Notes: generated by a model not told the origin, from the letters alone. Positions 17,701 through 27,462 are shown, numbered from the stretch's first letter. The stretch: 40,872 nucleotides of DNA from Chloroflexota bacterium (GCA_003152995.1 PMBR01000109.1:427-41298), one strand, 5' to 3'. A program made the numbers and translations.

Positions 17701-20700
17701 CGTTGGCGTCGTATACGGTGGCGGTGATGACGCCCGCAGGGTCGGTCGAGGTGATCTGGCGGCCGGAGTCGTCATACGCGTAGCTCGTGGTCGCATTCAC
17801 GCTCGGGTCGATGCCGACGTACCCGAGAACGTAGTTAGTGATCTCGCTGGTCAGGTTGCCATCGCCATCGTAGACATCGTGGGTAACGGACGCGTCGGGC
17901 GCGGTCTCGTCGGTCTTGTTGCCGGCGGCGTCGTACGAATCCTGGGTGTCGACGTTGGCGGTCGCCGTCTTGGCCGCGATCGGGTCGGTGCACGGATTGG
18001 TCAGGCTCGTCGGGTCGATCGTCGCATTCGCGATCATCCGACACTCGTTGCCATTGGCGTCGTAGACCGTAGCTGTCACGATGCCTGCGGGGTCGGTCAC
18101 GCTGATCTGGCGGCCGGCGCTGTCGTAGGCGTACCTCGTGGTCAAGTTGAGATGCCCGACGTCGACGACACTCGACAGCGTGTTACCCGCGCCATCGTAG
18201 GTCGTGTCGGTCTCCACTCCTGCGACTGTGCTCGCCGAAAGCAGCAGGCCGCCGCTGGCGCCGTAGGTGTTGGTGGTGATGATATTCGTTTCAGCGTCTT
18301 GGGTACCTGTGCCAGCGCAGCTAACCGGGTCGGACGGAGGCGTCGTGCCTGAGTTGGTGCAGCCCTCGACCGTCTTTGTGACCCCGCCACCGATGTCGTA
18401 GAACGTCCGAGTCACCGATGCGCTCGTTGATCCATCGTCGTTGACGGTGGCGATCGTGTCACCTGCGGCGTCGTGGTAGGTCGTGGTCGTGATGTTCGTG
18501 GTGTCGGTGCCGCTGATGGGGTCCGTGCACGGGTGCGTCAGAGTCTGCAGATCGAAGGTCGCATCGTCCACGACCCGGCATTGGCGGCCCAGACCGTCGT
18601 ACGCGGTGGCCCTCGTGGTCTTGGTCGGGTTCTGGTCCGTGGAGTCATACGGGCCGACGAACGTGATCGCCTTGCCGTCGCGGTCGTAGGTCGTGTCCGA
18701 AGCCGCGGTGCCCATCACGGAGTGGACCACCCGGCCAGCCGCATCGTATGCCTTGGTATTAACCTGGCCTTCGGGGTCGGTGCTCTGCACCGTCCGACCC
18801 AGCAGGTCGTACATGTTGGTCGTGGTCGAGACCGAGCTGTCCGTGCTGTCGGTGGCGGACTGGATGAGCAGATTGCCGTCCGCGTCGAAGGTACGCGTCG
18901 TGGTGAGGGTGCCCGTGTCAGACCCCGGAGCGACCGTTGTGACCTCGCGCCCGAGACCGTCGTAGGCATGGGTCGTTGTAGCCCCGGACGCACTTTCGGA
19001 GACCAGTTCGCCGAGGGCGTCGTAGGTGTCGCCGGTGGTCGCGCCGTCGGGCGTGGTCGTAGATAGGACGTCACCCGCGAGATCGGGGGCGTAGCTTGTC
19101 GTTGACACGAGGTTGGACTGACCCGACTCGAACGTCGTGTCGGTTGCGCGAGTGGTATGAGCCAGGGCGTCGTAGACCGTCGTCGTCGAAGTCAGGCTCG
19201 TCCACGTGCAGCCCGACTGGCCCGGAACGCATACCTGGTTCGTGGTCGAGGTCTTCTCGCCGAATTCGTCGTAGGTGCTCAGCGTCCGGGTCGATGGGAT
19301 CGAGGCATCGCCTGGATCAGTCTCGATGAGGCCCTGGCCCAGCAGGTCGTAGGTGTAGAGCGTGGTGGCGCTGACCGGGCCGATCACCGAGATCGGCTTG
19401 GTCTCCGATAGCACGTCGCCCGCGGCATCGTAGGTGTAGCTCGTGGTCACGTTGGTGGAGTCGTCCACGGGCCCCGAGGCGACGTAGTTGCGGGTGACCG
19501 CGGTCTGATTGCCCGAGTCTGAATAGGTGTAGGCGGTGACGATGCCTGCCGGATCGGTCTGGCTCGTCATCTGATTGTGCGTGTCGTACGCGTAGCGGGT
19601 GTCGAGGTTCTGGTCGGCTGCTCCGCCGGGCAGCGTGCTCGTGCAGGTGATCGTAGAGGGATCGACGCTCGGGTTAGCGACCTCGCGGCAGAGCCTATGA
19701 AGTGAGTCGTACGCATAGGCCCTAGCCTGGCTCAGGGTGCGCTCCGAGTCCGAGGCAGACACCACCTTGAGGATGAGATCGTGGAATGCGTCGGTGGAGT
19801 ACGTGTAGCTCGTCGTGATGCCGGCCGGGTCGGTCTGGGTGGCGACATCGCCCCACGCGTCGTACGTCGATGAGCCCGTCGCGTAAGGGCTAGCGGCGTC
19901 GATCTGGTGGCTCGCGTTCGTGAGGTTGCCATCGGCGTCATAGGCGAAGTAAGTCGTCCAGCTCACCGGGTCTGGGTCGTCGACCGCGCTCGCGTATTCC
20001 ACCATGGAGCTGACCCAACCGCGACCAGAATCATCGAGGCTGTACCCGGTCGTGGCCGGCGGCGTGATGCCAGTCGCGTCGCGTGGTCGGACGACGGTTG
20101 TCGTTCCAGCCGCGTACCCAGAGTCGTAGGTGAATGTGCTCGCGTTCTCCGTTCCGCCGGTCGGGTCGGTGACGCTCGTCACCATTCCCGAGGTTTGGTC
20201 ATACGCGATCGACCAGACGACAGGAGCCTGCGAGCCGCCATATGGTGTCAGCCCGCGGCTGATCGAGGTCAAGCGGCCGAAGGCGTCGTAGGCGAGGGTT
20301 GTGAGGTTGCCCGCCGAATCGGTGATGCCGGTCAGCTGGCTGCCGTTCGCCGAGTAGGCATAACTCCAGCTTCGATTGGCGGAGTCCGTCAGGCTGGTGA
20401 TCCGCTGATGACTCGAGTCGGTTGTAAACGTCGTCGAATGGGTGGACGTCGCGTCTGTCGCGCTGGAGCCCCAGACGATCGCCAGAGACACGCCATAACG
20501 ATCGGTAAGCGCGCTCAGGTGGCCCGAGCTATCGAAGCTCAGTGAGCTGCCGTCGGTTTCGGTGATCTTGTATCCGCCCCCGCTCGGCTGAGTGAGGATC
20601 TCGTAGTGGCCGGCCAGAGCCGTCCAGGCATTCTGCACCTGGCCGAATGGGACGCGGCCGCCGTCGGCCCCGTGCCAGACCACGAAGCCCGACTCAAAGC

Positions 20701-23700
20701 TCAGATACTGGGTCAGATTGCTCGACCAGCCGGTACCGAACAGCCCGGCCGTGCTGGGGTCCGCTGAGTTGTAGGCGAGCGAGAGCGACTGGCCCGGACC
20801 CCACGATGGAATGCTGAACAGACCGCGCGAGAGGGACGCCTCGCCGGTGGCGACGTTCACGCCCAAGTTCCAGCCACTGCCGAGATCGAACGGCACGCTC
20901 GTGTAGTAGGGCTCGTGGCCACGGTCGGTGTTGTCGAGGTAGATGGCGTTGGTCACCACGCTGGTGTTGTTGGCGATATCGGTGGCGGTGAGGCGCAGCG
21001 TGTAGACGCCGGTCAGCGACCCTGTCACCCAGGTTCCCAGGGTGCCCGTGGTGACCGGACTGGCCGAGGTCACGATCGTCGTCCAGGCGTCCGGCGCCGA
21101 GCCGGCGCCATAGTCGAGGACGTAGCCGCTGAAGTTGAGATCGCTCGCGCTGCCGGTCACAATCACCGTGCCCGCCAGCGGCTGGCCCGTTTCCGGCGCA
21201 GTGATGTCTGCGCTCGGGGGACTCGTGTCGACCAAGACCCGGCCCGAGGTGAAGCTTCGCGCGTTGCCGACGTGGTCGGTCAGGGTCACGATCCACTGAT
21301 AGCAGTAGCCATCGGACAGGGTGGTAGCCTGCGGCGAGGCCGTGCTCGTGGGGCTCCCGTCGTTCTGCCAGTTGCCGGTGCATGTGCCCCCCGAGGCCGC
21401 TAGGCGCTGGCGCTGCAGCGAACGCGACGCGATGCCCGAGGCCGGGTCCGCCTCGCTCCAGGTCACGCTGTTGCTCGTAGAGTTCATGAGCAGCTGGGCG
21501 GACTCGTTGGGTGCGCTAAAGTCCGCCCCGATCGAGGAGCCATTGTCCGGCGTGAGGGTGATGGTCCGAACGGCGGACCAGGTCCCGGTGCCGTCCTGTA
21601 CCAGGACCTCGATCGTCGCGGCGCCGCTCGATGAGCCAAAGCCGAGAGTCTCGGTGTACGGGCTCGTGGTATCGCAGGCCGGCAGAGTGGGGTTCGGCGT
21701 CCAGCCGCTCGAGGGGGTCAGGTTCTGGAACTTGATGCAGTTGATGCCCGAGGCGGGGATCGGCGACTCGGTCGCGGTCAGGGTCATCGAGCCGCCGGTG
21801 GTCGGGCGGAAGTAGACCGTGCCGTTGGTGCCGGGCTGGTAGACAGGTGAGCCCGACGCGGTCACATCGGGCAGGGACGGCGGGCTGGTGTCGATCAGGA
21901 CGGAGCCGCTCGTATACGGGGTGTTGTTGTAGTTGCCGATGTTGTCGGTGACCGTCAGCTGCCAGCGGTAGCAGTAGCCGTTGACTAGACCGGTCACGCT
22001 CAAGGGCGAGGCGGACGTGGTCGGGCTGCCATCGTTGCCCCAGGTCACGCCGGTGCAGGTGCCGGCCGTCACGACCGGGCCCTTCTGGCGCTGGAGCGAG
22101 CGCGAGGCCACCACCGTGGGCGATGCCGTCTCGGTCCAGGCGACCGTGTAGGACGTGCCGGACTGCATCACCAGGGCGCCCTCGCCAGGCGTAGTGAAGT
22201 CACCGACCGGGGCGCTCGTATCGGGCGTGAGGGTGATGGTCGTGGCCGGTGAGATGAGCCCAGCCCCGTTGGTCGTTCGTACCGTCAGGGTCGCGGCAAC
22301 GGCGCTGCCCGACCAGGTCAGGTTCTTGGTCGCGGGGTCACCCGATACCGTGCCCGAGCTGTACGTCCAGCCGGTCGCGGGCGAGAGCGTGCCGTAGGTC
22401 GAAGACGCGATGGCCGACTCGTCGTCGGTCCCGGTCGAACTCAGGGTCACGGTCCCCGCGGCTGCCGGCCGGAAGTAGATCGTGTCGCCGCTGCGCGCGC
22501 AAGAGCCCAGAGTGTCGCAGTTGTCGGTCACGAACGGCCCGCCGCCAGGCGCGCCGCCGGGCGTGGTGGTGTCGACCAGGATCGGGTTGGAGTAGGCGTA
22601 GCCCGAGTGGTTGCCGGCGTTGTCGAATGACCGCACCGCGATCCGGTAGCAGGTCGCGGTGACCATGTTCGACAGCGCGAAGCTCGTGGCGCTCGTGGGC
22701 TGGTTGCCGGTCATGTTGACCCAGGCGGTGGCGCAGACATCGGGCGAGGCGATCGCGACCGACTGCGGCACCACCTCGTAGTGGTCGAGGCCCGACGTGT
22801 CAGTGGTGATCGCGCTCCAGCCAAACGTATAGGAGAGAGCGGACTGGTCGTGCTGGGCCGTCGGCGCGGTGAACGCGTTCCAGACCGGCGCTGTGGCATC
22901 CCAACGGAAGGAATCGCTGTCCCAGGCCGACCAGATATGACCGTCGGAGGCTGCGACCCGCCAGTAGTAAGTGGTGCCGTCGGTGAGCGTCGTGCCGCTC
23001 GGGATCGAATAGCCCTGGGTCGAGCTCGACTGGGTCCCGCTATCGAGGATCTTGTTCGCGAAGCCCGAATCGGTGGCGACTTGCACGTCGTAGGCGGCCT
23101 GACCGGGGCCGTCGGTGGAGGTGTAGCTCCAGGCCAGTGTGCGGCTGTTGGTCCAGGTGCCACCGGTCGGCGAAGAGATGGTCGCGACAGGCTTGCTGTA
23201 GGTGATCAGGAGCGTCGGAATGTCGCCGCCGCCCTGTTCTGACGAGATCAGGCGCTTCCAATACGTACCGCCGTTGCCGTTCTCGTTGAGCTGGATGCCG
23301 TGGTTGGTCGAGGGCGTATCGACCCAGCCCTGGACGAAGTCGGTGATGTTGAACGTGCCCGTCGTTCCCTCGACCAGAGCGGCGGTCACGGCGCCGGTGG
23401 TCGTTATGGATGGCTGGGTGTTCCAGGTCACGCTCGACGCCGTCCAGCTCGAAGTCACCCGATCGACCCAGGTCGTGGTGGCCGTCGGGGAGCTGTAGTA
23501 CTGGTGATAGGGATCGACCGTGAGCGTGGCCGAGTCGACGGTGGAGTTGTTCACGTCGGTCGGCAGCGTGAAGCTGATAAGGTCCTTGCAGACTTGGTCG
23601 GGGTAGCTAGGGTCCTGGCCGAGCAACATCTCGTAGTAGTAGGGGGAGTCCGAGCGGGCGAAGCCTTCCCAGTTGTAGGTCGGGTACATCGCGTCGACGA

Positions 23701-24670
23701 AGGTGTCCTTCATGCTGGCCGTGCCGCTGACGTTGACCGAGGGGTCGACGTACACCGGATACACCGCGCTCGCGAGCCAGGCGGGATCGACGCTGACCCG
23801 GAGCAGAGTCGTGGACCCAGCCGCTATGAGCGAGTAGGCGACGCCCACCGTCATCTGACCGCTGCCGCGCCGATCATCGGGCGTCGAGTCGGTGGCGTAG
23901 GGATGCGGCATCGTGGCCACAGTGTTGCCGGCCTTGTCGAGGAAGTTGATCGAGCCGTCCGACGCGGCGACAGGTGTCAGCCCCGGCGAGTTCAGGGCAA
24001 AAGTGAACGAAGAGGAGGCAGGCTCAGAGGCAAGGGCCAGGAAGGTGCGAAAGCCCGAAGGGCTGGCCATAACCTTCAGATCCACGCCCGGCAGCAAGCC
24101 CGCGACGTCCGCGCGGCCCGATGTGCTCGTGGGGCGGGAATCCGCCCGGCCCGCCTTGGCGCCGGGAGCGAGCGCCAGGCTGATCACGCCCTTGCCCGTG
24201 TCAACACTTACGAAGCCCGTAGCATCGTCGGGGGCTCCAACCTCGACTGGGGCCGGCGTCTTTGCGGCTCTGACGCGGCCGTTGCGGCCCGACATCAGTC
24301 CGAAGGACAGATCGATCGGCGCGAAGGCGGCCCCGGCCGACGGTTGGTAGTTGACCGGGTCGGGGCTTACGTGGGCGGTGAACGTGCCGTCGTGGTTGTC
24401 GTAAGTGTTGCTGTAGGTCGTGCGCAGCGACGGGACCTCGGTCGGGGCCTGCTTGGGCACGGCGGCCTTGAATCGCTTCCCACCGGGAGTCTTGGCGGTC
24501 GGCGCCTGAATCTGGGCATGGTCCGGCTGAGTTCCGGTCGTGGCCAAGACGACAGGAGCTACGTCGAACGACATGGAAACGAGCACCAGGCAGGTGGCTG
24601 CGCTCAAGCCACGACGGAGCAGACCACGGCGAAGCAGACGCGAGCTTGATCGTCGCGCGAAGCCGAGCAT
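14756..24670 (-). CDS. giant secreted RHS protein with C39/papain-like C-terminal domain
   Basis: The protein has 3304 residues. ATG 24668-24670 is preceded by GGAGGG (24679-24684) at good spacing; the 23 codons further upstream are probably untranslated. Residues about 1-45 form a signal peptide after an Arg-rich n-region. A DNRLRE-type domain covers about 310-490, followed by FnIII/Ig-like modules to about 1255. Long YD/RHS repeats (YDAxGxxT pattern) run to about 2940, with the core motif ending in SGRFVSNDPITQ near 2947. The C-terminal domain (about 2975-3304) has a papain/C39-like order: Cys3007 (GLCQSGALR), His3207 (NAGHAIAIVGYD), Asp3223 (YYYIDTCG). RHS shells encapsulate a variable C-terminal toxin, so I infer a protease or transglutaminase-like cargo. 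No obvious frameshift was seen. An ECF sigma/anti-sigma pair lies upstream on the same strand. Confidence 0.9.
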   Translation of the reverse strand: MLGFARRSSSRLLRRGLLRRGLSAATCLVLVSMSFDVAPVVLATTGTQPDHAQIQAPTAKTPGGKRFKAAVPKQAPTEVPSLRTTYSNTYDNHDGTFTAHVSPDPVNYQPSAGAAFAPIDLSFGLMSGRNGRVRAAKTPAPVEVGAPDDATGFVSVDTGKGVISLALAPGAKAGRADSRPTSTSGRADVAGLLPGVDLKVMASPSGFRTFLALASEPASSSFTFALNSPGLTPVAASDGSINFLDKAGNTVATMPHPYATDSTPDDRRGSGQMTVGVAYSLIAAGSTTLLRVSVDPAWLASAVYPVYVDPSVNVSGTASMKDTFVDAMYPTYNWEGFARSDSPYYYEMLLGQDPSYPDQVCKDLISFTLPTDVNNSTVDSATLTVDPYHQYYSSPTATTTWVDRVTSSWTASSVTWNTQPSITTTGAVTAALVEGTTGTFNITDFVQGWVDTPSTNHGIQLNENGNGGTYWKRLISSEQGGGDIPTLLITYSKPVATISSPTGGTWTNSRTLAWSYTSTDGPGQAAYDVQVATDSGFANKILDSGTQSSSTQGYSIPSGTTLTDGTTYYWRVAASDGHIWSAWDSDSFRWDATAPVWNAFTAPTAQHDQSALSYTFGWSAITTDTSGLDHYEVVPQSVAIASPDVCATAWVNMTGNQPTSATSFALSNMVTATCYRIAVRSFDNAGNHSGYAYSNPILVDTTTPGGAPGGGPFVTDNCDTLGSCARSGDTIYFRPAAAGTVTLSSTGTDDESAIASSTYGTLSPATGWTYSSGTVSGDPATKNLTWSGSAVAATLTVRTTNGAGLISPATTITLTPDTSAPVGDFTTPGEGALVMQSGTSYTVAWTETASPTVVASRSLQRQKGPVVTAGTCTGVTWGNDGSPTTSASPLSVTGLVNGYCYRWQLTVTDNIGNYNNTPYTSGSVLIDTSPPSLPDVTASGSPVYQPGTNGTVYFRPTTGGSMTLTATESPIPASGINCIKFQNLTPSSGWTPNPTLPACDTTSPYTETLGFGSSSGAATIEVLVQDGTGTWSAVRTITLTPDNGSSIGADFSAPNESAQLLMNSTSNSVTWSEADPASGIASRSLQRQRLAASGGTCTGNWQNDGSPTSTASPQATTLSDGYCYQWIVTLTDHVGNARSFTSGRVLVDTSPPSADITAPETGQPLAGTVIVTGSASDLNFSGYVLDYGAGSAPDAWTTIVTSASPVTTGTLGTWVTGSLTGVYTLRLTATDIANNTSVVTNAIYLDNTDRGHEPYYTSVPFDLGSGWNLGVNVATGEASLSRGLFSIPSWGPGQSLSLAYNSADPSTAGLFGTGWSSNLTQYLSFESGFVVWHGADGGRVPFGQVQNAWTALAGHYEILTQPSGGGYKITETDGSSLSFDSSGHLSALTDRYGVSLAIVWGSSATDATSTHSTTFTTDSSHQRITSLTDSANRSWSYAYSANGSQLTGITDSAGNLTTLAYDAFGRLTSISRGLTPYGGSQAPVVWSIAYDQTSGMVTSVTDPTGGTENASTFTYDSGYAAGTTTVVRPRDATGITPPATTGYSLDDSGRGWVSSMVEYASAVDDPDPVSWTTYFAYDADGNLTNASHQIDAASPYATGSSTYDAWGDVATQTDPAGITTSYTYSTDAFHDLILKVVSASDSERTLSQARAYAYDSLHRLCREVANPSVDPSTITCTSTLPGGAADQNLDTRYAYDTHNQMTSQTDPAGIVTAYTYSDSGNQTAVTRNYVASGPVDDSTNVTTSYTYDAAGDVLSETKPISVIGPVSATTLYTYDLLGQGLIETDPGDASIPSTRTLSTYDEFGEKTSTTNQVCVPGQSGCTWTSLTSTTTVYDALAHTTRATDTTFESGQSNLVSTTSYAPDLAGDVLSTTTPDGATTGDTYDALGELVSESASGATTTHAYDGLGREVTTVAPGSDTGTLTTTRTFDADGNLLIQSATDSTDSSVSTTTNMYDLLGRTVQSTDPEGQVNTKAYDAAGRVVHSVMGTAASDTTYDRDGKAITFVGPYDSTDQNPTKTTRATAYDGLGRQCRVVDDATFDLQTLTHPCTDPISGTDTTNITTTTYHDAAGDTIATVNDDGSTSASVTRTFYDIGGGVTKTVEGCTNSGTTPPSDPVSCAGTGTQDAETNIITTNTYGASGGLLLSASTVAGVETDTTYDGAGNTLSSVVDVGHLNLTTRYAYDSAGRQISVTDPAGIVTATVYDANGNECRMIANATIDPTSLTNPCTDPIAAKTATANVDTQDSYDAAGNKTDETAPDASVTHDVYDGDGNLTSEITNYVLGYVGIDPSVNATTSYAYDDSGRQITSTDPAGVITATVYDANGNVCRTIGHATIDPMTLTNPCTDPLAGQTASVNIDTGYRYDAAGHKIAMIAPSPADGATPASTVVTDYAYDVASRLCRVVENASPSLDLTSLADPCAGTITSSATANIDTRYSYDANGNLATQYSAGEPSAGDPAGTTHYGFDVLGHQLSQTDPDGNVTSWSYDAGGNKASQSDPDGGKTYWFYDDAARLCRRVAFAPNATYTLPSSPCTSATAVAGAAVDTLYSYDNDGNQTSATDAISGQVIGTTYDALARPTSVSDTGGATTDPGTTYTYGYSTGGRTDASGSYSFTLDTAGRQVSLADPLHSSGNDYAWEYAATGTTTSVTDPTLNATTYSHDALGRLIGQSTGGSSACTTCAYYNYAYNAAGNQISANANISGGSANGTTAYTYDPMSRLLTYTPPTSGANQTYTWNATPDRTSIKTGSASPIMTSYDAASRPVADASDSSDAEGRITELPGSHAGETLTLSWDPASRLTGASSSLGAASSATFTYDPLDRLETILSNGTTTSFLYVGLTDAVAQVTTGSTVTKLVTDLDGTELYDYDATSLAPTYLGRNGHDDVTWTADATGAVNSTAYYDPYGNIVASSGSVPSTRWQGSWQDGASGLYYVVARWYSAASGRFVSNDPITQDQADPQGRDPYAYGAGDATGSTDPDGRDPVLLSNYSVVAGYHEPFFSDPDGNYGLCQSGALRVVLAFTVGAGDPSGTMPIAPRWNTTYVWNQNYGSGYYHGTWPVSSYTDPTTHATAKADKGGDTYGQNYMLYLGYGLKAPGMTGVGLRRSGNIAEDALSMANWETNGEKSGSAQFAMGSGGDTELAVDSNVSMSIDLGVPVWVAIRTASLYRNIGLPSWRVRNVPYGRKLAGKWSTYAKWSDYHSLDEGPLNAGHAIAIVGYDSSNYYYIDTCGQGQFNGAHVSCRAGPYDDYTGFSYRHGASDTSHINHVWKISKDDMHQLMYEWTTKPGVHRWKSAYVYFNGNAICHYPW

Positions 24671-25007
24671 TGCGGGATCCCTCCGGCCCCAGGCCGATGA
24701 TGGCGCAGACGCGCCGGTGGCCTCCTCCGCGGCCGTCATGAGCGACGGACCGAGCTCCGGTGGACGCGCCGGTCAGGACCCCTGGCACCAATCCCGCTTC
24801 TGTCTGCCCAATCCCCTACCGGCTGGAGCCAAGCTGGAGTCTAATACAATTGAACCAGCCTCTGGCGACGGATCTGCAGGAGCCAGTCCCGATGACCCAA
24901 CTCGACTCCGATCCACTCTGGCTTCGGGCCGCTCGCTCACGACCGCGCAGCCGGAGCGCCAGAGTCATTGTTGGGGTCGAAGTGGACCTCTTCGTGACGG
25001 CTCAGGC
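24671..25007. other. intergenic region upstream of the RHS gene
   Basis: There is no gene. It contains the RHS ribosome-binding site (24679-24684) and presumably its promoter. An AT-rich patch around 24841-24855 (CTAATACAATTG) is the most promoter-like spot, but I cannot fit a consensus -35 to it. Confidence 0.4.
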
Positions 25008-26144
25008 CTATGTGGTCGGATTGGCGCTCGGTGCATGGGTCGGCGTCGGCTTATCCGTCGCTTTCGCCGTTGGCGGGGCGGTGAGTTTGGCCGTCGGCTC
25101 GGCCGTTGCGGGCGGCGGAGTCGCAGCTGCGAGGACCTTGACCGTGCCCGATGCCGATACGACGTTCTCGTTCATGTCGGTGCAGTTGACCGTGTAGGGC
25201 CCGGTCCCAGGCCTCGTATCGGCGGGCAGGCTGATATCGAAAGACTCGCTGGTGTCGGCCACTGTGGGCACGTCGGTCTCACCATCCAAAGTTCCGTCGG
25301 GGAGCGTGACCCTTAGGGTGCAGTGGACCGACTCTGATGTCCGAAAGCGGACAGACAGCGTGCCACCGGCTCGGCCAGGGGCCGAAGACGCAGTGAGCGT
25401 CCAGAGCGGCGCGGGCGAGGGCCCTTGAGTGACAGTCACTGTCAAAGTCCAGGTGTGCTTGGGACCGCTCTCGGGCCCATCCCGCCAGCACGAGACCTTC
25501 GGGTATGCGGTCCCGGTGAAGTCGTCGGGGACGCTGTAGGTATCGCGTCGCGGGCTGTTGCTCGGAGCCCCGAAACCGCCCAGGTTCTGCGTCAGCGCGG
25601 ACGAGTAGTAGACGAGCAACTCACACTGCGTAGGGCCGTGGGTGGTCACCTCGACCCAGCCCTCTCCACCAGACTGGGCCTTGGTTGCGGCCGTGACCAC
25701 GATCGAGCTCCACCAGCCCGAGCCTCCGCCGCCCGGAGCCTCTGTCGGCGCCGGCGTCGAGTCGATGATGATCCCGACCGAGGGCATGTCGGTCGGGAGC
25801 TCCACGACGATGTCGGTGGCGTCGGCGGTCGGCACCTCCGAGAGGGCAGGAGTCGAGGTCTCGTCGGCAACGGAACTCGGCTTCGCGCTCGCGCTTGGCG
25901 TTTCCTGCGCTCCCGCACCGGTCATCAGGAAGGGCAGCCCGAGAGCGCCTCCAACCAGCAGTACGACGGCCGCGAGGGCGACGATCGCCGGCCGGCCCGA
26001 GAGGCCGCGACGGCGGAGCTTGGGATCGTCCGGGAGGGTGCGCATGACATCGCCCAGCGACGGCGGCTCCACCGGCTCACGCGCGCCGCCGAAATGGGCG
26101 TGGAGCTCAGCCTCGAGTTCGCGCTGGGTCATCCCGGGCTTCAT
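25008..26144 (-). CDS. membrane anti-sigma-like protein
   Basis: This 378-residue protein has a short cytoplasmic N-terminus (MTQRELEAELHAHFG) and one membrane span (about 54-75, IVALAAVVLLVGGALGL). The exterior has Ser/Thr-Pro linkers, an Ig-like region with conserved Cys, and a Thr/Pro-rich tail. Its start overlaps the sigma factor stop (ATGA at 26141-26144), so the pair is translationally coupled. That placement and topology are typical of anti-sigma factors, although the HxxxCxxC zinc motif is absent. It probably holds the ECF sigma factor at the membrane until an outside signal is sensed. Confidence 0.75.
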   Translation of the reverse strand: MKPGMTQRELEAELHAHFGGAREPVEPPSLGDVMRTLPDDPKLRRRGLSGRPAIVALAAVVLLVGGALGLPFLMTGAGAQETPSASAKPSSVADETSTPALSEVPTADATDIVVELPTDMPSVGIIIDSTPAPTEAPGGGGSGWWSSIVVTAATKAQSGGEGWVEVTTHGPTQCELLVYYSSALTQNLGGFGAPSNSPRRDTYSVPDDFTGTAYPKVSCWRDGPESGPKHTWTLTVTVTQGPSPAPLWTLTASSAPGRAGGTLSVRFRTSESVHCTLRVTLPDGTLDGETDVPTVADTSESFDISLPADTRPGTGPYTVNCTDMNENVVSASGTVKVLAAATPPPATAEPTAKLTAPPTAKATDKPTPTHAPSANPTT

Positions 26145-26713
26145 TGCGTCTCCTCCCTCGCCGACCCGGCAAGCTCATTTCGGAGTCTTGCGCAGGCGGC
26201 GTGCAGTCTCCATTTGACGGTTCCGCTGGGCACGCCCACGAGTCTGGCAATCTCATCGACTCTGAGATCGTTCCAGTAGCGGAGCACGACCACGATCCGC
26301 TGCTCGGGGCTGAGGCGATCGATGGCCCGACCGACCGTGTCGCGAGCCAGTCCGCTCTCGAAGGGGTCGGCTCCCTGTGGATCGAGATCTCCAAGGGGCC
26401 CGATCTGGACCGTCCGCCGGCGCTCCAGGATGTTTCGGCACACATTCACTACGATCTGCGCCAGCCAGGGCCGGAAGCTGTCGGGCTCTCGTAATCCATC
26501 GAACGCGCACCAGGCCCGCAGGATCGCCTCGTTGACGGCGTCCTCAGCGTCGCATCGGTCACCCAGGATCCGGGCGGCGAGACGATAGGAGGCGGCGAGT
26601 TCCGCGCTGGCGAGCCTGCCGAACGCGTCGCGCCGATCTTCGGCCGCCGACCCGGTCGCAAGCGCCGATACCATCCCTCTCTGTCCCTTCATCACAGTTA
26701 GCAAGTCTGACAC
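26141..26713 (-). CDS. ECF RNA polymerase sigma factor
   Basis: This is a 190-residue sigma-70 family ECF protein. Region 2 spans about 28-95 (SYRLAARILGDRCDAEDAVNEAI, cut here into its helices; then FRPWLAQIVVNVCRN). Region 4 is near the C-terminus, with a helix-turn-helix (LRVDEIARLVGVPSGTVKWRL). The start is probably GTG 26713; in-frame ATGs at 26692 and 26674 are alternatives. It is coupled to the anti-sigma-like gene. The two precede the RHS gene on the same strand, so the RHS gene or other surface genes are candidate targets; no motif matching an ECF promoter was recognised with confidence. Confidence 0.92.
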   Translation of the reverse strand: MSDLLTVMKGQRGMVSALATGSAAEDRRDAFGRLASAELAASYRLAARILGDRCDAEDAVNEAILRAWCAFDGLREPDSFRPWLAQIVVNVCRNILERRRTVQIGPLGDLDPQGADPFESGLARDTVGRAIDRLSPEQRIVVVLRYWNDLRVDEIARLVGVPSGTVKWRLHAACARLRNELAGSAREETQ

Positions 26714-26931
26714 CGCCCCTGCGTGATCCGCTCACCCATTAGGACAGTCGAGCTACGGCTTTCGTTGGGTTGCTCGGAGCGGTTGGTGACTCTACGCACC
26801 GCGAGGATCGCTGGTTAGCGACCATGCGGAATCCGCCTGTCGCCAAAACGAACGGCAGGTACGCTTGACTCGAATCTCGCCACTGCGGGGCTCATTCAGT
26901 TCGCCTGGCCGCCAACGATCGCAAGGGTCCG

Positions 26932-27462
26932 ATGTCTCAGCTGAAAGACGCGCCGACCTGTCCAAAGTGCGGTGCGGCGATGGTGCGGCGGGAGCGAGGC
27001 AGTGATGGCGCCCCATTCTGGGGCTGTTCACGCTTTCCTCAGTGCCGAGGCACGCGACAGCTGGTGGACACGGGCCACACCGGTCCCACATTCGGTCCCG
27101 AAGCCACCCCTGAGAGGCTCCGCGTAAGGCGCTTCGACGGGCTCGTGCTGGCCTGCGGCAGAGTCGGCCTGGTAATCGGGCTCGGGTTCATCTTCGTCGG
27201 GCTTGTGGCCGGGCCGACCGCGTACGGACTCCTCGGGGCCATCCTCGTGGCCCTGGTTGGACTCGTGGTGCTCCCCTCGCCGTTCCTGCCGCGGGACTTC
27301 GCCAGAGCCTCCGCGGTGAAGGTCGCGCTCTTCTGCGTTGTCGCGGCGGTCTTCGTCGTCGCTCTGGTTCCGGTGTCTGACTGGTTAGCCCACTACCTGA
27401 GCGGCGCGATCCTGCACTCGATCCCGACGCCCTCGGCGGCCGCTCCCTCGCTCGCACGCTGA
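26932..27462 (+). CDS. topoisomerase-type zinc-ribbon membrane protein
   Basis: This 176-residue protein begins with a topoisomerase-I-type zinc ribbon (CPKCGAAMVRRERG, then WGCSRFPQCRGTR; four Cys). About three hydrophobic segments follow between residues about 75 and 150, with a short hydrophilic tail. Such ribbons occur in NERD and restriction-like proteins as nucleic-acid-binding modules and are often fused to membrane anchors. It is divergent from the sigma factor and convergent with the membrane STAND/TPR gene. Function is unknown. Confidence 0.75.
   Translation: MSQLKDAPTCPKCGAAMVRRERGSDGAPFWGCSRFPQCRGTRQLVDTGHTGPTFGPEATPERLRVRRFDGLVLACGRVGLVIGLGFIFVGLVAGPTAYGLLGAILVALVGLVVLPSPFLPRDFARASAVKVALFCVVAAVFVVALVPVSDWLAHYLSGAILHSIPTPSAAAPSLAR

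Noticed and set aside
16031-24649. Long plus-strand frames opposite the RHS gene (e.g. 17261-18352, 23300-24649)
   Set aside because: They are antisense shadows of a high-GC repeat gene, with Arg/Gly/Val-rich composition and no domains.
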